A program made the translations under genes and the position numbers. From NCBI GenBank assembly GCA_030539335.1, contig JAUNSG010000007.1, forward strand, positions 1-64,000: a stretch of DNA of 64,000 nucleotides, read 5' to 3'. Positions 52,630-60,718 of the stretch are shown piece after piece. This DNA is from Eubacteriales bacterium (lineage in GTDB: Bacteria > Bacillota > Clostridia > Oscillospirales > Butyricicoccaceae). Position 1 is the first letter of the stretch. Every line of letters begins with the position of its first letter. The notes under the pieces are model-generated. The model saw only the letters and a list, made by a program, of their open reading frames with translations. It was not told the origin of the DNA and did not search any database.

Positions 52630-54230
52630 GACCGCTGTCCCTCCAAATGCTCCTCATCCAATTCCACCTTATGCCGCATCACCGATTCCATCGCCAGCAT
52701 GTCCTGCTCCTTGACAAGCGTCACAAGCGTGTCACCCGCACGCAAGCGCAAGTCGCCGCGCGGAATCAGGTCTTCTTCCCCACGGGTTACCGAGATCACC
52801 AGGCACCAGCGCGAGGGAAGACAGAGATTGCGGATTCGACATCCATCGGCTTCGCTTCCGGCCTCAACCACACAGGTCAATATGGTATTCTTTCCGCTTC
52901 TTCCCTTCTCCACCTTGACGTTTTTATTGAGCAATAAGCGTTCTGTCAGACTCTCATAGACCGGTTTGCTGCCCAGCAGATCCGCAACAATATAGGCAAC
53001 CAGCGAAGCGGTCGCCAGGGAGAGCAGATGGCTGAACGAGCCGGTCATTTCCGAAATCAACACCACACCGGTTACCGGCGCGCGGACAATCGACGAGAAC
53101 AGCGCTGCCATCGAAATAATAATCACATTAAACAGAAATTCATCCTGCAACATGCCATGACTGACCAGAATCACGCCGTATGCACTGCCGATATAAGCAC
53201 CCAGCACGAGCAGCGGAAAGAAAATACCACCCGGTGCTCCGGAGCCAAAGCTGACCATGGAATACAAAAACTTGACAATCAGCAGGGCAAGAATACCTCC
53301 CAGTACCAATTGTCCGTCATATAACTCTACGATCATCTCATGTCCGCCGCCCAATACCACCGGCATGGTAAAGCCGAGGACACCAGCGCAAAGAAATGGA
53401 ATCGTCAGCTTCCCCCAATCCGGAAGGAAGTTCAGTTTCTTATACGCGGTCTGGGAAGCCAGCAATACTTTATTATACAGTACCCCGAGTAAACCGCACA
53501 ACAAACCCAGCACAAGGATCACCGGATAATAGTGCAGTGGGATCATGCCCTCTACGGGAAACGAGAACACCGGTTCCATACCAAAAATGCCGTTGGCAAT
53601 ATAATCCGCGATCAGAGCCGCTGACATACAGGACAGCATAATCATCGCGGAAAAGTTCTTATGAACCTCCTCCAAAGCGAACATGACTCCCGCCATCGGC
53701 GCATTAAATGCCGCCGCCAAGCCGGCCGATGCACCGCAGGTAATCAAAAAATGTTCCTCCAGACGAAAGCGCTTCAGAAGCTTGGACACCCCCTTGCCGG
53801 CCATGCCGCCCAATTGGATCGAGGGGCCTTCGCGGCCAAGGGACAATCCGCCGACAATGCACAGAAACCCACCGACGACCTTCGCCGAAATGACCTTCCA
53901 CCAATTGGGACGGATGTATCCTACGATCTCTGCCTCCACCTGTGGGATGCCGGAGCCGGAAATCATCGGTTCCCAACGGTTCAGACGGGCAACCAGATAC
54001 GCCATCAGCACCAACAGGACAAACCAGCCGGCCATCCGCAGACCGTTTCCCTGACAGAAATGCAAAACAGCATTTCTCCATTCGTCCGCCTTCCCCAAGG
54101 CAAAACGATACAAAACAGAAACCAGGCCGGCTGCAATTCCAACCAAAATTCCTTCCACCAGCATAATGGTCCGCATGGAATCATAGCGGTCGACCATCTG
54201 TCGAATCCGCATATGAGACTGCTCTTTCAT
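52626..54230 (-). CDS. clcA: ClC-type chloride channel or chloride/proton antiporter with TrkA-C domain
   Basis: 534 residues with about 10-12 helices. The chloride-binding signatures are SGSGIPQVEA, LSLGREGPSIQLGGM and GSGAPGGIFFPLLVLGAY. The last about 85 residues (SEADGCRIRNLCLPSRWCLV, LRLRAGDTLVTLVKEQDML) form a TrkA-C ligand-binding domain. It probably exchanges chloride for protons. A promoter at 54296-54324 begins the unit with the glycosylase and plsC. Confidence 0.94.
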   Translation of the reverse strand: MKEQSHMRIRQMVDRYDSMRTIMLVEGILVGIAAGLVSVLYRFALGKADEWRNAVLHFCQGNGLRMAGWFVLLVLMAYLVARLNRWEPMISGSGIPQVEAEIVGYIRPNWWKVISAKVVGGFLCIVGGLSLGREGPSIQLGGMAGKGVSKLLKRFRLEEHFLITCGASAGLAAAFNAPMAGVMFALEEVHKNFSAMIMLSCMSAALIADYIANGIFGMEPVFSFPVEGMIPLHYYPVILVLGLLCGLLGVLYNKVLLASQTAYKKLNFLPDWGKLTIPFLCAGVLGFTMPVVLGGGHEMIVELYDGQLVLGGILALLIVKFLYSMVSFGSGAPGGIFFPLLVLGAYIGSAYGVILVSHGMLQDEFLFNVIIISMAALFSSIVRAPVTGVVLISEMTGSFSHLLSLATASLVAYIVADLLGSKPVYESLTERLLLNKNVKVEKGRSGKNTILTCVVEAGSEADGCRIRNLCLPSRWCLVISVTRGEEDLIPRGDLRLRAGDTLVTLVKEQDMLAMESVMRHKVELDEEHLEGQRS

Positions 54231-54295
54231 GATACTACTCCTTTTATCTGTGTGATCGATCGAATGAATCCGGATGTATGCTTTCCGATTCTATT

Positions 54296-54324
54296 ATTTT
54301 ACCGCTGAAATTTTTATTTGTACA
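54296..54324 (-). promoter_or_regulatory. Promoter of the ClC operon
   Basis: TGTACA (54319-54324) and TAAAAT (54296-54301), spacer 17, minus strand, 66 bases before the start. Confidence 0.5.
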
Positions 54325-54420
54325 TAGCTTTTTTACAAACTGTCTCTTTCTTTTTTGCAAAAAACAGGTATACTATAGTTATCGAATTTCACAATGTACC
54401 CTTTCTGGAGGTAACGATTT

Positions 54421-55125
54421 ATGAATACAAACGACTATCAACCCTATGGCGCATATTCCGGGGCAAGGACAACCCTCTCCGGCTACGCCGCAAAAACCTT
54501 TGGTTGGATGTTTCTTGGCCTTCTGACAACATTCTTTGTGTCTATGGCCACTCTGATGACCGGCGCAATTTACTACACTGCCACCGGTTATACACCGTTC
54601 GTTCTGGCGCTGGCGGAACTCGCGGTGGTCATCTGGCTCTCCGCCCGTATCCACACCCTGAGTATCGGCGCCGCACGCGGACTGTTCTTCGGCTACGCTG
54701 TTCTCAATGGACTCACGTTCAGTTCTCTGTTTGTCGTCTACTCCCTCGGGACACTCGTCTTCGTCTTCGGCATGACCGCGCTGTACTTTGGCATTATGGC
54801 TCTGTATGCATTCTTTACCAAGGCTGATCTGACCCGCATCCGTCCCGTCCTGATCGGTGGATTGATCACACTGCTGGTTCTGACACTGCTGTCCATGTTT
54901 ATCAATCTGTCCAGCCTCACAACCGGAATCTGTATCCTCGGTGTTGTCATCTTCGTTGCGTTTACCGCTTATGACACACAGAAGATCCGCCAGAATTATT
55001 TCTACTTCCAGAGGAATCCGGCTATGCTGGAAAAGGCTTCGATCATCAGCGCGCTGCAGCTCTATCTGGACTTTATCAATCTGTTCCTGTATCTGCTCCG
55101 CCTGTTCGGACGTCGCAGCAACTGA
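54421..55125 (+). CDS. Bax inhibitor-1/YccA-family membrane protein
   Basis: 234 residues with seven membrane helices. The family pattern is clear: KTFGWMFLGLLTTFFVSM, LGTLVFVFGMTALYFGIMALYAFF and FVAFTAYDTQKIRQNYF with the conserved Asp pair region, then LYLDFINLFLYLLRLFGRR. BI-1/YetJ proteins are pH-sensitive calcium leak channels or membrane-protein modulators. It has GGAGG upstream and is alone. A TATACT -10-like element is at about 54370, with a weak -35. Confidence 0.93.
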   Translation: MNTNDYQPYGAYSGARTTLSGYAAKTFGWMFLGLLTTFFVSMATLMTGAIYYTATGYTPFVLALAELAVVIWLSARIHTLSIGAARGLFFGYAVLNGLTFSSLFVVYSLGTLVFVFGMTALYFGIMALYAFFTKADLTRIRPVLIGGLITLLVLTLLSMFINLSSLTTGICILGVVIFVAFTAYDTQKIRQNYFYFQRNPAMLEKASIISALQLYLDFINLFLYLLRLFGRRSN

Positions 55126-55137
55126 AAATACAACGTT

Positions 55138-55163
55138 ACCGCCGCAGATTATTCTGCGGCGGT
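55138..55163 (+). terminator. Hairpin after the BI-1 gene
   Basis: A perfect stem ACCGCCGCAGA with TCTGCGGCGGT. The T-tract is weak (CTTCACTT), so termination may be partial. Confidence 0.5.
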
Positions 55164-55275
55164 CTTCACTTGGAAGCATCAAAGGACAAACCTGAGTTCA
55201 TACCCGCTTATCCTCACAAAGAGGACGTCAAAACACTTTACATAAAGCTGGATTTATAACTTGTATTTCCCTGAG

Positions 55276-55308
55276 AAAAAAGCAAGGTGTGTCATCACAC
55301 CCTGCTTT
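55276..55308 (-). terminator. Terminator of ruvB
   Basis: AGCAGGGTGTG pairs with CACACCTTGCT (55281-55306), flanked by T-runs; TTTTTT follows on the minus strand. Confidence 0.85.
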
Positions 55309-56349
55309 TTATTTCACCAAATCTTCCATCGACATCTGCGACCGGATATCCATATGGTCATACGCCAGCGCTGTCACACAGCGCCCGCGCGGGGTACGGT
55401 TTAGGAAGCCAATCTGCATCAGATATGGCTCATAGACATCCTCAATCGTAACGGCCTCTTCTCCAATGGTCGCCGCTAAGGTATCCAGCCCCACCGGGCC
55501 ACCATCAAAGTTCTGGATAATACTTCGCAGCAGACGATGGTCAATCGCATCCAGTCCTAACTCGTCGATCTCCTGCGCTTTGAGCGCCGCATCCGCTGCC
55601 TCACGGGTGATGACGCCGTCAAAACGCACCTGTGCAAAATCGCGCACACGGCGCAGCAGACGGTTCGCAATGCGCGGCGTTCCCCGGGAGCGCCGTGCGA
55701 TCTCATACGTTCCCTCCGGCACCGCCGGAACCTGGAGAATCCCCGCCGAACGGCTGACGATCTGCTGCAGCTCCTCCGGTGAATAGAGTTCCAACCGAAG
55801 CAGCACACCGAATCGGTCACGGAGCGGTGAGGTCATTTGCCCGGCGCGGGTTGTGGCGCCAATCAGCGTAAATTTCGGCAAATCCAACCGGATCGACCGC
55901 GCCGCCGGTCCTTTCCCGATGATAATATCCAACGCATAATCCTCCATCGCCGGATAGAGGATTTCCTCAACACTGCGGTTTAAACGATGAATTTCATCGA
56001 TAAACAGAATGTCATTTTCATTCAGATTGGTCAGCAGCGCCGCCAGATCGCCGGCCTTTTCAATCGCCGGTCCACTGGTCACACGGATGTTGACCCCCAT
56101 TTCATTGGCAATAATATTGGCCAGCGTCGTCTTGCCCAGTCCCGGCGGGCCGTACAGCAGGACATGATCCAACGGTTCCCCGCGCAACTTGGCCGCTTCA
56201 ATATAAATCGACAGGTTTTCCTTCGCCTTGCTCTGCCCGACGTATTCCCCCATGCTTTTCGGCCGGAGAGAAAACTCATTTTCATCCTCCGGCATTTGGG
56301 TGGTCGATACGATGCGGTCGGAAAAGTCGTCGTCAAATTCGATGCTCAT
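55309..56349 (-). CDS. ruvB: Holliday junction branch-migration ATPase RuvB
   Basis: 346 residues. The AAA+ motifs are [20 protein letters not shown] (Walker A), [12 protein letters not shown] (Walker B), LIGATTRAG and SPLRDRFGV, with the RuvB C-terminal winged-helix and the [12 protein letters not shown] signature. Hexamers drive branch migration with RuvA. It is the last gene of ruvC-ruvA-ruvB. Confidence 0.98.
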   Translation of the reverse strand: MSIEFDDDFSDRIVSTTQMPEDENEFSLRPKSMGEYVGQSKAKENLSIYIEAAKLRGEPLDHVLLYGPPGLGKTTLANIIANEMGVNIRVTSGPAIEKAGDLAALLTNLNENDILFIDEIHRLNRSVEEILYPAMEDYALDIIIGKGPAARSIRLDLPKFTLIGATTRAGQMTSPLRDRFGVLLRLELYSPEELQQIVSRSAGILQVPAVPEGTYEIARRSRGTPRIANRLLRRVRDFAQVRFDGVITREAADAALKAQEIDELGLDAIDHRLLRSIIQNFDGGPVGLDTLAATIGEEAVTIEDVYEPYLMQIGFLNRTPRGRCVTALAYDHMDIRSQMSMEDLVK

Positions 56350-56367
56350 ACCGATGCTCCTTCCGGT

Positions 56368-56976
56368 TTACTGTGCCGCCAGCTTTTTCAGGCAGGCGCG
56401 AATGATCTCTTCGGCTGTCGCATTGTCGATCGCGAGGCCATCCATCGCGTTCATCGCCTCGCTCTGCGAATAACCGAGCACCATGAGGGCGGAAACTGCC
56501 TCGCTGACCGCTGCTGTACTGTCCGCCATGACCGGTACCACCGCCGGGATGCTCGCAAACGCCCCCTTGTCCTGCTCCTTTGCCAGCTTGTCCTTTAATT
56601 CCAGACAAATGCGCTGCGCAATCTTTTTCCCGACCCCGGGTGCCCGCGTGAGCAGCTTCGCATCTCCGGTTATGATGGAAAGTGCCACCTGGCTTGTGGG
56701 CGCTGTGCTCAAAATCGCCAGCGCCGCCTTCGGGCCAACCCCGGAAACACTCAGCAGCAGCTTAAAACAGTTCAGCTCTTCCTGATCGGCGAAGCCATAT
56801 AAATCAAAAATGCTCTCGCCGACATTGAGATAGGTGTACAACCTGGCTTTTTTCCCAACCGTCAGCGCTGCACAGGTCGTCTGGGAGGTATTACAGGCAT
56901 ACCCTACCCCGGCGCAGTCGATGACCGCAAGTCCCGGCTGCATAACGGCAACGGTTCCTTCAACATAGTAAAACAC
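56368..56976 (-). CDS. ruvA: Holliday junction DNA-binding subunit RuvA
   Basis: 202 residues from a GTG with AGGAGG seven bases upstream; this start gives FYYVEGTVAV, the family's normal N-terminus, whereas an upstream in-frame start runs into ruvC. It has VGYACNTS, LYGFADQEELNCFKLLLSVSG with the helix-hairpin-helix SGVGPKAALAIL and GVGKKIAQRICLELKDKL, and a C-terminal domain III that contacts RuvB. It follows ruvC by 20 bases. Confidence 0.96.
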   Translation of the reverse strand: MFYYVEGTVAVMQPGLAVIDCAGVGYACNTSQTTCAALTVGKKARLYTYLNVGESIFDLYGFADQEELNCFKLLLSVSGVGPKAALAILSTAPTSQVALSIITGDAKLLTRAPGVGKKIAQRICLELKDKLAKEQDKGAFASIPAVVPVMADSTAAVSEAVSALMVLGYSQSEAMNAMDGLAIDNATAEEIIRACLKKLAAQ

Positions 56977-56996
56977 AAAATTTCCTCCTGTGCGGA

Positions 56997-57479
56997 TTAA
57001 CGAAAATGTGAGGACGCGGTATGGGCATGACAAATTGCCAACGCCAATGCATCCGCCGCGTCATCCGGCCGCGGCATGCGCGGCAGCTTCAAAATCGAAC
57101 GGGTCATCTCCATGACCTGTTTTTTCTCCGCTTTTCCATAACCGACCACTGCCTGCTTGACCTGTGCCGGTGTGTATTCCTCCGGCGCGATCCCCCGCTC
57201 GGCACATGCAAGCAGAATCACACCGCGCGCATGACCGACCTGTATTCCGGTCGTAATGTTCGTATTGAAAAACAGCTCTTCCACCGCGACTGCATCGGGA
57301 TGGAAACTGTCCAGCAGGGTCAGCATATCCTCGTGAATTTCCTTGAGACGCAAATAGAGCGGTACCCCGGCGGGCGTCGTGATCGCACCGTGCCGGATAT
57401 GGGTAAAACGGGATTTTTCATACCGGACCACTCCATAACCAACCGTGGCATAGCCCGGATCAATTCCCAAAATAATCAT
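56997..57479 (-). CDS. ruvC: Crossover junction endonuclease RuvC
   Basis: 160 residues from the ATG at 57479 (MIILGIDPGYATVGYG). The four catalytic acidic residues are visible as Asp in GIDPG, Glu in VAVEELFF, and two Asp in RPDDAADALALA. It resolves Holliday junctions in the cytoplasm. It is the first gene of ruvC-ruvA-ruvB, with the promoter at 57520-57548. Confidence 0.97.
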   Translation of the reverse strand: MIILGIDPGYATVGYGVVRYEKSRFTHIRHGAITTPAGVPLYLRLKEIHEDMLTLLDSFHPDAVAVEELFFNTNITTGIQVGHARGVILLACAERGIAPEEYTPAQVKQAVVGYGKAEKKQVMEMTRSILKLPRMPRPDDAADALALAICHAHTASSHFR

Positions 57480-57519
57480 GTTCCGCCTCTCTTTTCTCAA
57501 GATTAATCAAACTAGACTT

Positions 57520-57548
57520 AGTATACCACGAAATTTTGTTCGACTCAA
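57520..57548 (-). promoter_or_regulatory. ruvCAB promoter
   Basis: TTGAGT (57543-57548) and TATACT (57520-57525), spacer 17. It overlaps the end of the upstream M50 gene. Confidence 0.65.
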
Positions 57549-58171
57549 GTGGCTTTCTCGTGCATCCGCTGGCGGCCGCAGTTTCCCACAAACAGAATAA
57601 TCCCAATCACCAACAGTGCAAGATTGGTTCCTGTCCGGCACCAGACGTAAAATCCCAGTGCAATCAATCCGGCGGATTCCGCCAGAGAAACCCAGCACAG
57701 AAAATCATAGCCGCGCAGTCCGGCCGGAGACAAACAGAGCAGGTAGGCCACAATACATCCGCCGTCCAGTGGAAGGACCGGAAGGCAGTTGAACAGGGAA
57801 AGGAGCAAATTGACTCCGGCAAAGGAAAGATTTCCCCATCCGGCAGAAACAATCGCCGCCGCAAAACCGGCAAGTGGTCCGGCGGCGGCAATGGCAATGT
57901 CGCACCAATACCCTCGCGGATGATGCACCTGCATACACGCACCCGCAGCGTATAGGACCAACTGATCGATCCGCCCTCCCGCCAGAAAAACAGCGGCAGC
58001 ATGACCCATCTCATGAATCCCTGCCGCCAATACAAACTGCCACAGATAACCGTCCGCATCCAACAGACAGGTGACGGTCCAGAATACAAAAAAAGACGGA
58101 TGAATGTGCAGCCACTCATTCCTCCGCATCGGATCGTTCCAATTCTGACGAAGAAGAAACCGAAACTGCAT
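57545..58171 (-). CDS. M50-family intramembrane metalloprotease (SpoIVFB-like)
   Basis: 208 residues from the ATG with AGGAGAGGAAG directly upstream. The zinc site HEMGH lies in AAGIHEMGHAAAVFL, and the second motif NCLPVLPLDGGCI supplies the Asp. Six or so helices, compact, without a PDZ or CBS domain, as in SpoIVFB-type site-2 proteases that release pro-sigma-K during sporulation. It overlaps the preceding small gene by 56 bases in another frame. A general regulated-proteolysis role is possible if the host does not sporulate. Confidence 0.85.
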   Translation of the reverse strand: MQFRFLLRQNWNDPMRRNEWLHIHPSFFVFWTVTCLLDADGYLWQFVLAAGIHEMGHAAAVFLAGGRIDQLVLYAAGACMQVHHPRGYWCDIAIAAAGPLAGFAAAIVSAGWGNLSFAGVNLLLSLFNCLPVLPLDGGCIVAYLLCLSPAGLRGYDFLCWVSLAESAGLIALGFYVWCRTGTNLALLVIGIILFVGNCGRQRMHEKAT

Positions 58172-58385
58172 CTTCCTCTCCTGTGGTCAGCAGTCCGGAA
58201 AACACCTCCGTGACCTCCGAAAATTCCCGCTGCTGCACACTCCATCCGGCTGCCTCCACCGCTGGCCCGACTGAAATCGCAGGCAAGCCCTGCCCCAGTG
58301 CGGTTCCCCGCACTGTCTGCACCACCGCAGAAATTCCAAAACAAATCGCAAATACCGCGGCAATCCGGCACAATTCCTTTTGCAT
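58116..58385 (-). CDS. Small single-span membrane protein before the M50 protease
   Basis: 89 residues from the ATG preceded by GGGGTGG; an earlier in-frame start lacks a ribosome site. One N-terminal membrane helix (CRIAAVFAICFGISAVVQTV) is followed by a soluble tail rich in Ser and Glu at its end. I do not recognise the family. Its place immediately before, and overlapping, a SpoIVFB-like protease recalls the spoIVFA-spoIVFB pairing, but no sequence match to SpoIVFA was seen. It may be a short partner or regulator. Confidence 0.6.
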   Translation of the reverse strand: MQKELCRIAAVFAICFGISAVVQTVRGTALGQGLPAISVGPAVEAAGWSVQQREFSEVTEVFSGLLTTGEEDAVSVSSSSELERSDAEE

Positions 58386-58431
58386 CCAATCCACCCCTCT
58401 GTCATGGTATGCAAAAGGAATGCGGTTATGC

Positions 58432-58458
58432 AAAAACTACCGGATCGTTTCGATCCGG
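58432..58458 (-). terminator. Terminator of nrdR
   Basis: CCGGATCG (58440-58447) pairs with CGATCCGG (58451-58458), followed by TTTTT after three bases on the minus strand. Confidence 0.7.
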
Positions 58459-58472
58459 CAGTGCAATGTCTT

Positions 58473-58922
58473 CTATTTTTGCAGCAGGGTCATCGCATTC
58501 AGGAAAGATTGAATGTCCGAAAACTCCTGATACACCGAGGCAAAGCGAATATACGCAACCTCATCCACGTCCTTGAGCTGATTCAGTACCATTTCCCCGA
58601 TGACGGAAGACGGAACCTCCTGCTCCATCTTGGAGGCCAGCGACAGTTCAATGGCCCGAATGACCCCCTCCATCTGCGCGCGGGTGACCGGACGCTTTTT
58701 ACAGGCATTCATCAGACCGCACAGCAGCTTTTCCCGGTCAAATGGCTGACGGGAGCCGTCCTTCTTGATGACCATCAGCGGTGCATACTCAATTGTTTCA
58801 TACGTGGTAAACCGTCGGCCACAGCTGACGCATTCCCGCCGGCGGCGAATGCTGGTTCCATCCGGTGTCGGTCTGGAATCAATGACTCTGCTTTCTGTAT
58901 GACGGCAGACTGGACATTTCAT
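58473..58922 (-). CDS. nrdR: Transcriptional repressor NrdR
   Basis: 149 residues, the normal length. The zinc ribbon is [20 protein letters not shown] with [13 protein letters not shown], and the ATP-cone follows ([20 protein letters not shown]). It represses ribonucleotide reductase genes in response to ATP/dATP. It lies between the M50-protease pair and a TIM-barrel gene, with a promoter at 58973-59001. Confidence 0.97.
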   Translation of the reverse strand: MKCPVCRHTESRVIDSRPTPDGTSIRRRRECVSCGRRFTTYETIEYAPLMVIKKDGSRQPFDREKLLCGLMNACKKRPVTRAQMEGVIRAIELSLASKMEQEVPSSVIGEMVLNQLKDVDEVAYIRFASVYQEFSDIQSFLNAMTLLQK

Positions 58923-58972
58923 GTCATTTTCCCTCTTTTGCTGAAAAATACATTTTTATACTTTCTATTTCT

Positions 58973-59001
58973 AGTATAACACAAAAAATGCTATTTGAAA
59001 A
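58973..59001 (-). promoter_or_regulatory. nrdR promoter
   Basis: TTTTCA (58996-59001) and TATACT (58973-58978), spacer 17, minus strand. Confidence 0.5.
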
Positions 59002-59006
59002 CCGGT

Positions 59007-59792
59007 TCAGACGGATTCCAAATAGATTCGCGCCTCTTCCAGTTCCTGCGGCCTTGTGTAATCGGTTTGATAGACTTCCACAATCGCATGACCGGTATAG
59101 CCCCGTGATTGCACCGCCTCAAACAGAGCCGGGAAATCACAGCTCCCCTGTCCGGGCAGCAGACAATCGGTCTGTCCATTGTAATCACTCACATGAAGAT
59201 TGACGATGCGGTCGCCAATCGCCTCGACATAATCCTTCCACGTATAGCCGGCACGAATTGCCTGTTTGGTATCCAGTGTAAACGCCAGCTCCGGGACATT
59301 GTCATACAATCCGCGCAGGAACGCTGGATCCGCCGATTTGCACCAGGATACGTTTTCCTGCGTGAACTGAATACCAGATTCCCGTGCGATACGGCACAGT
59401 TCGGCATACGTGCCAAATCGAGCCGCTTCCGGGCTGCTTCGCGGCAGCCCGCGCGCCCGCAGCAGCTCGCCATGAAACGTAAAATACGTTGCACCAAGCA
59501 TCGCAGCAGCCTCAAAGTACCGGCGATATTGTTCCAATCCATCCCGTGTCCGGCGCGGGTAGTCCGAAAACAGCAGATGACCTTCCATCGCAGAGGTATA
59601 CGGATGCAGGGAAACAACCTGAATCCCCAAATCATCCAACTGCCGGCGGCGTTCCCGGCAAAATTCCGGTTCATATTCACTGTCTGCATTCACAAACAGT
59701 TCCACACGACGGTATCCCAGCTCCGCCGCAAGTGCAATTCCTTCCTCAAGCAGCATCGGATAAAACGATGCCGTTGAAATTCCTATCTTCAA
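59007..59792 (-). CDS. Sugar phosphate isomerase/epimerase-like TIM-barrel protein
   Basis: 261 residues. It fits the xylose isomerase-like barrel: KIGISTASFYPMLLEEGIAL, VELFVNADSEYEPEF, YFTFHGELLRARGLP, FTQENVSWCKS, LAFTLDTKQAIRAGYTWKDY, IVNLHVSDYNGQTDCLLPGQ with metal-binding His and Asp, and AIVEVYQTDY. The substrate is not clear. Its ATG overlaps the stop of tcdA by four bases, so the two are co-translated. Confidence 0.85.
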   Translation of the reverse strand: MKIGISTASFYPMLLEEGIALAAELGYRRVELFVNADSEYEPEFCRERRRQLDDLGIQVVSLHPYTSAMEGHLLFSDYPRRTRDGLEQYRRYFEAAAMLGATYFTFHGELLRARGLPRSSPEAARFGTYAELCRIARESGIQFTQENVSWCKSADPAFLRGLYDNVPELAFTLDTKQAIRAGYTWKDYVEAIGDRIVNLHVSDYNGQTDCLLPGQGSCDFPALFEAVQSRGYTGHAIVEVYQTDYTRPQELEEARIYLESV

Positions 59793-60532
59793 TCCGCTTC
59801 CGCCTCCTTTGCCAGATCACGCAGCACCTCACCCGCCAAAATCAGTCCCGCAACCGACGGAACAAAGGCCAAACTGCCGGGGGAACCCTTCTTTGCCGCA
59901 CCTGGACGCTGAGCCACACAGTCATTTGGAACTTCTGTTTTCGACGCAACCGGCTGTTCTGTGGAATAGACGACCTTCACACCACGGATCCCTTCCTTCT
60001 TGAGTTCCCGCCGCATGACACGTGCCAGCGGATCGACCGACGTCCTGGAAATATCGGCGACCTCAAACTTCGTCGGATCAACCTTGTTTCCCGCCCCCAT
60101 CGAACAGAGGATAGGCACCCCTGCCCGCTTCGCCCGGCGCACCAGCTCCAGCTTGGCAGAGACGGTATCGACAGCATCCACAATATAATCATATACCGAT
60201 AGATCAATGCTATCCGCATTCTCCGGCAAATAAAACAAATTATGTACGGTAACCTTCGCCGCCGGGTTGATATCCAAAACCCGTTCCCGCATGACCTCGG
60301 TCTTTTTCTTTCCCAGCGTTGAATGGAGGGCAATCAATTGACGATTCAAATTGGAGACAGCCACCGTATCGTCATCAAACAAGTCCAGCGCCCCGATGCC
60401 GCTGCGCGCGAGAGCCTCCACGGTGTAACTGCCCACACCACCGAGGCCAAACACAGCCACTCTCGCCCTGGAAAACCGCTGCATCGCCTGTGTTCCCAAA
60501 ACAGCCTCTGTCCGCACAAATTGATCCTGCAT
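59789..60532 (-). CDS. tcdA: tRNA threonylcarbamoyladenosine dehydratase (TcdA/CsdL)
   Basis: 247 residues from the ATG with GGGAG nine bases upstream; an earlier in-frame ATG has no ribosome site. E1-like adenylation fold: VAVFGLGGVGSYTVEALARS, LDLFDDDTVAVSNLNRQLIA, YDYIVDAVDTVSAKLELV, PILCSMGAGNKVDPTKFEVADI and LAFVPSVAGLILAGEVLRDL. It converts t6A37 of tRNA to cyclic t6A with ATP. It is first in the pair with the TIM-barrel gene. Confidence 0.93.
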   Translation of the reverse strand: MQDQFVRTEAVLGTQAMQRFSRARVAVFGLGGVGSYTVEALARSGIGALDLFDDDTVAVSNLNRQLIALHSTLGKKKTEVMRERVLDINPAAKVTVHNLFYLPENADSIDLSVYDYIVDAVDTVSAKLELVRRAKRAGVPILCSMGAGNKVDPTKFEVADISRTSVDPLARVMRRELKKEGIRGVKVVYSTEQPVASKTEVPNDCVAQRPGAAKKGSPGSLAFVPSVAGLILAGEVLRDLAKEAEAD

Positions 60533-60682
60533 CTGTATCTTCTCCCTGTTGTTTTTCATGCAGGCTTTTGGTACCCCTCAAAAGCCCTATCATTTTCTTT
60601 AACCATACCATCCGGAACAAAATTTTACAAGCGCATCCGATCGGGTTTCCGGAAAATCTTACTCAGACAATCCGTCCCACAC

Positions 60683-60714
60683 AAAAAACGGGAAACCCTT
60701 CGGCTTCCCGTTTT
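60683..60714 (-). terminator. Terminator of the CapA-type lipoprotein gene
   Basis: AAAACGGGAA pairs with TTCCCGTTTT, followed by TTTG on the minus strand, just past the stop. Confidence 0.75.
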
Positions 60715-60718
60715 GCGC

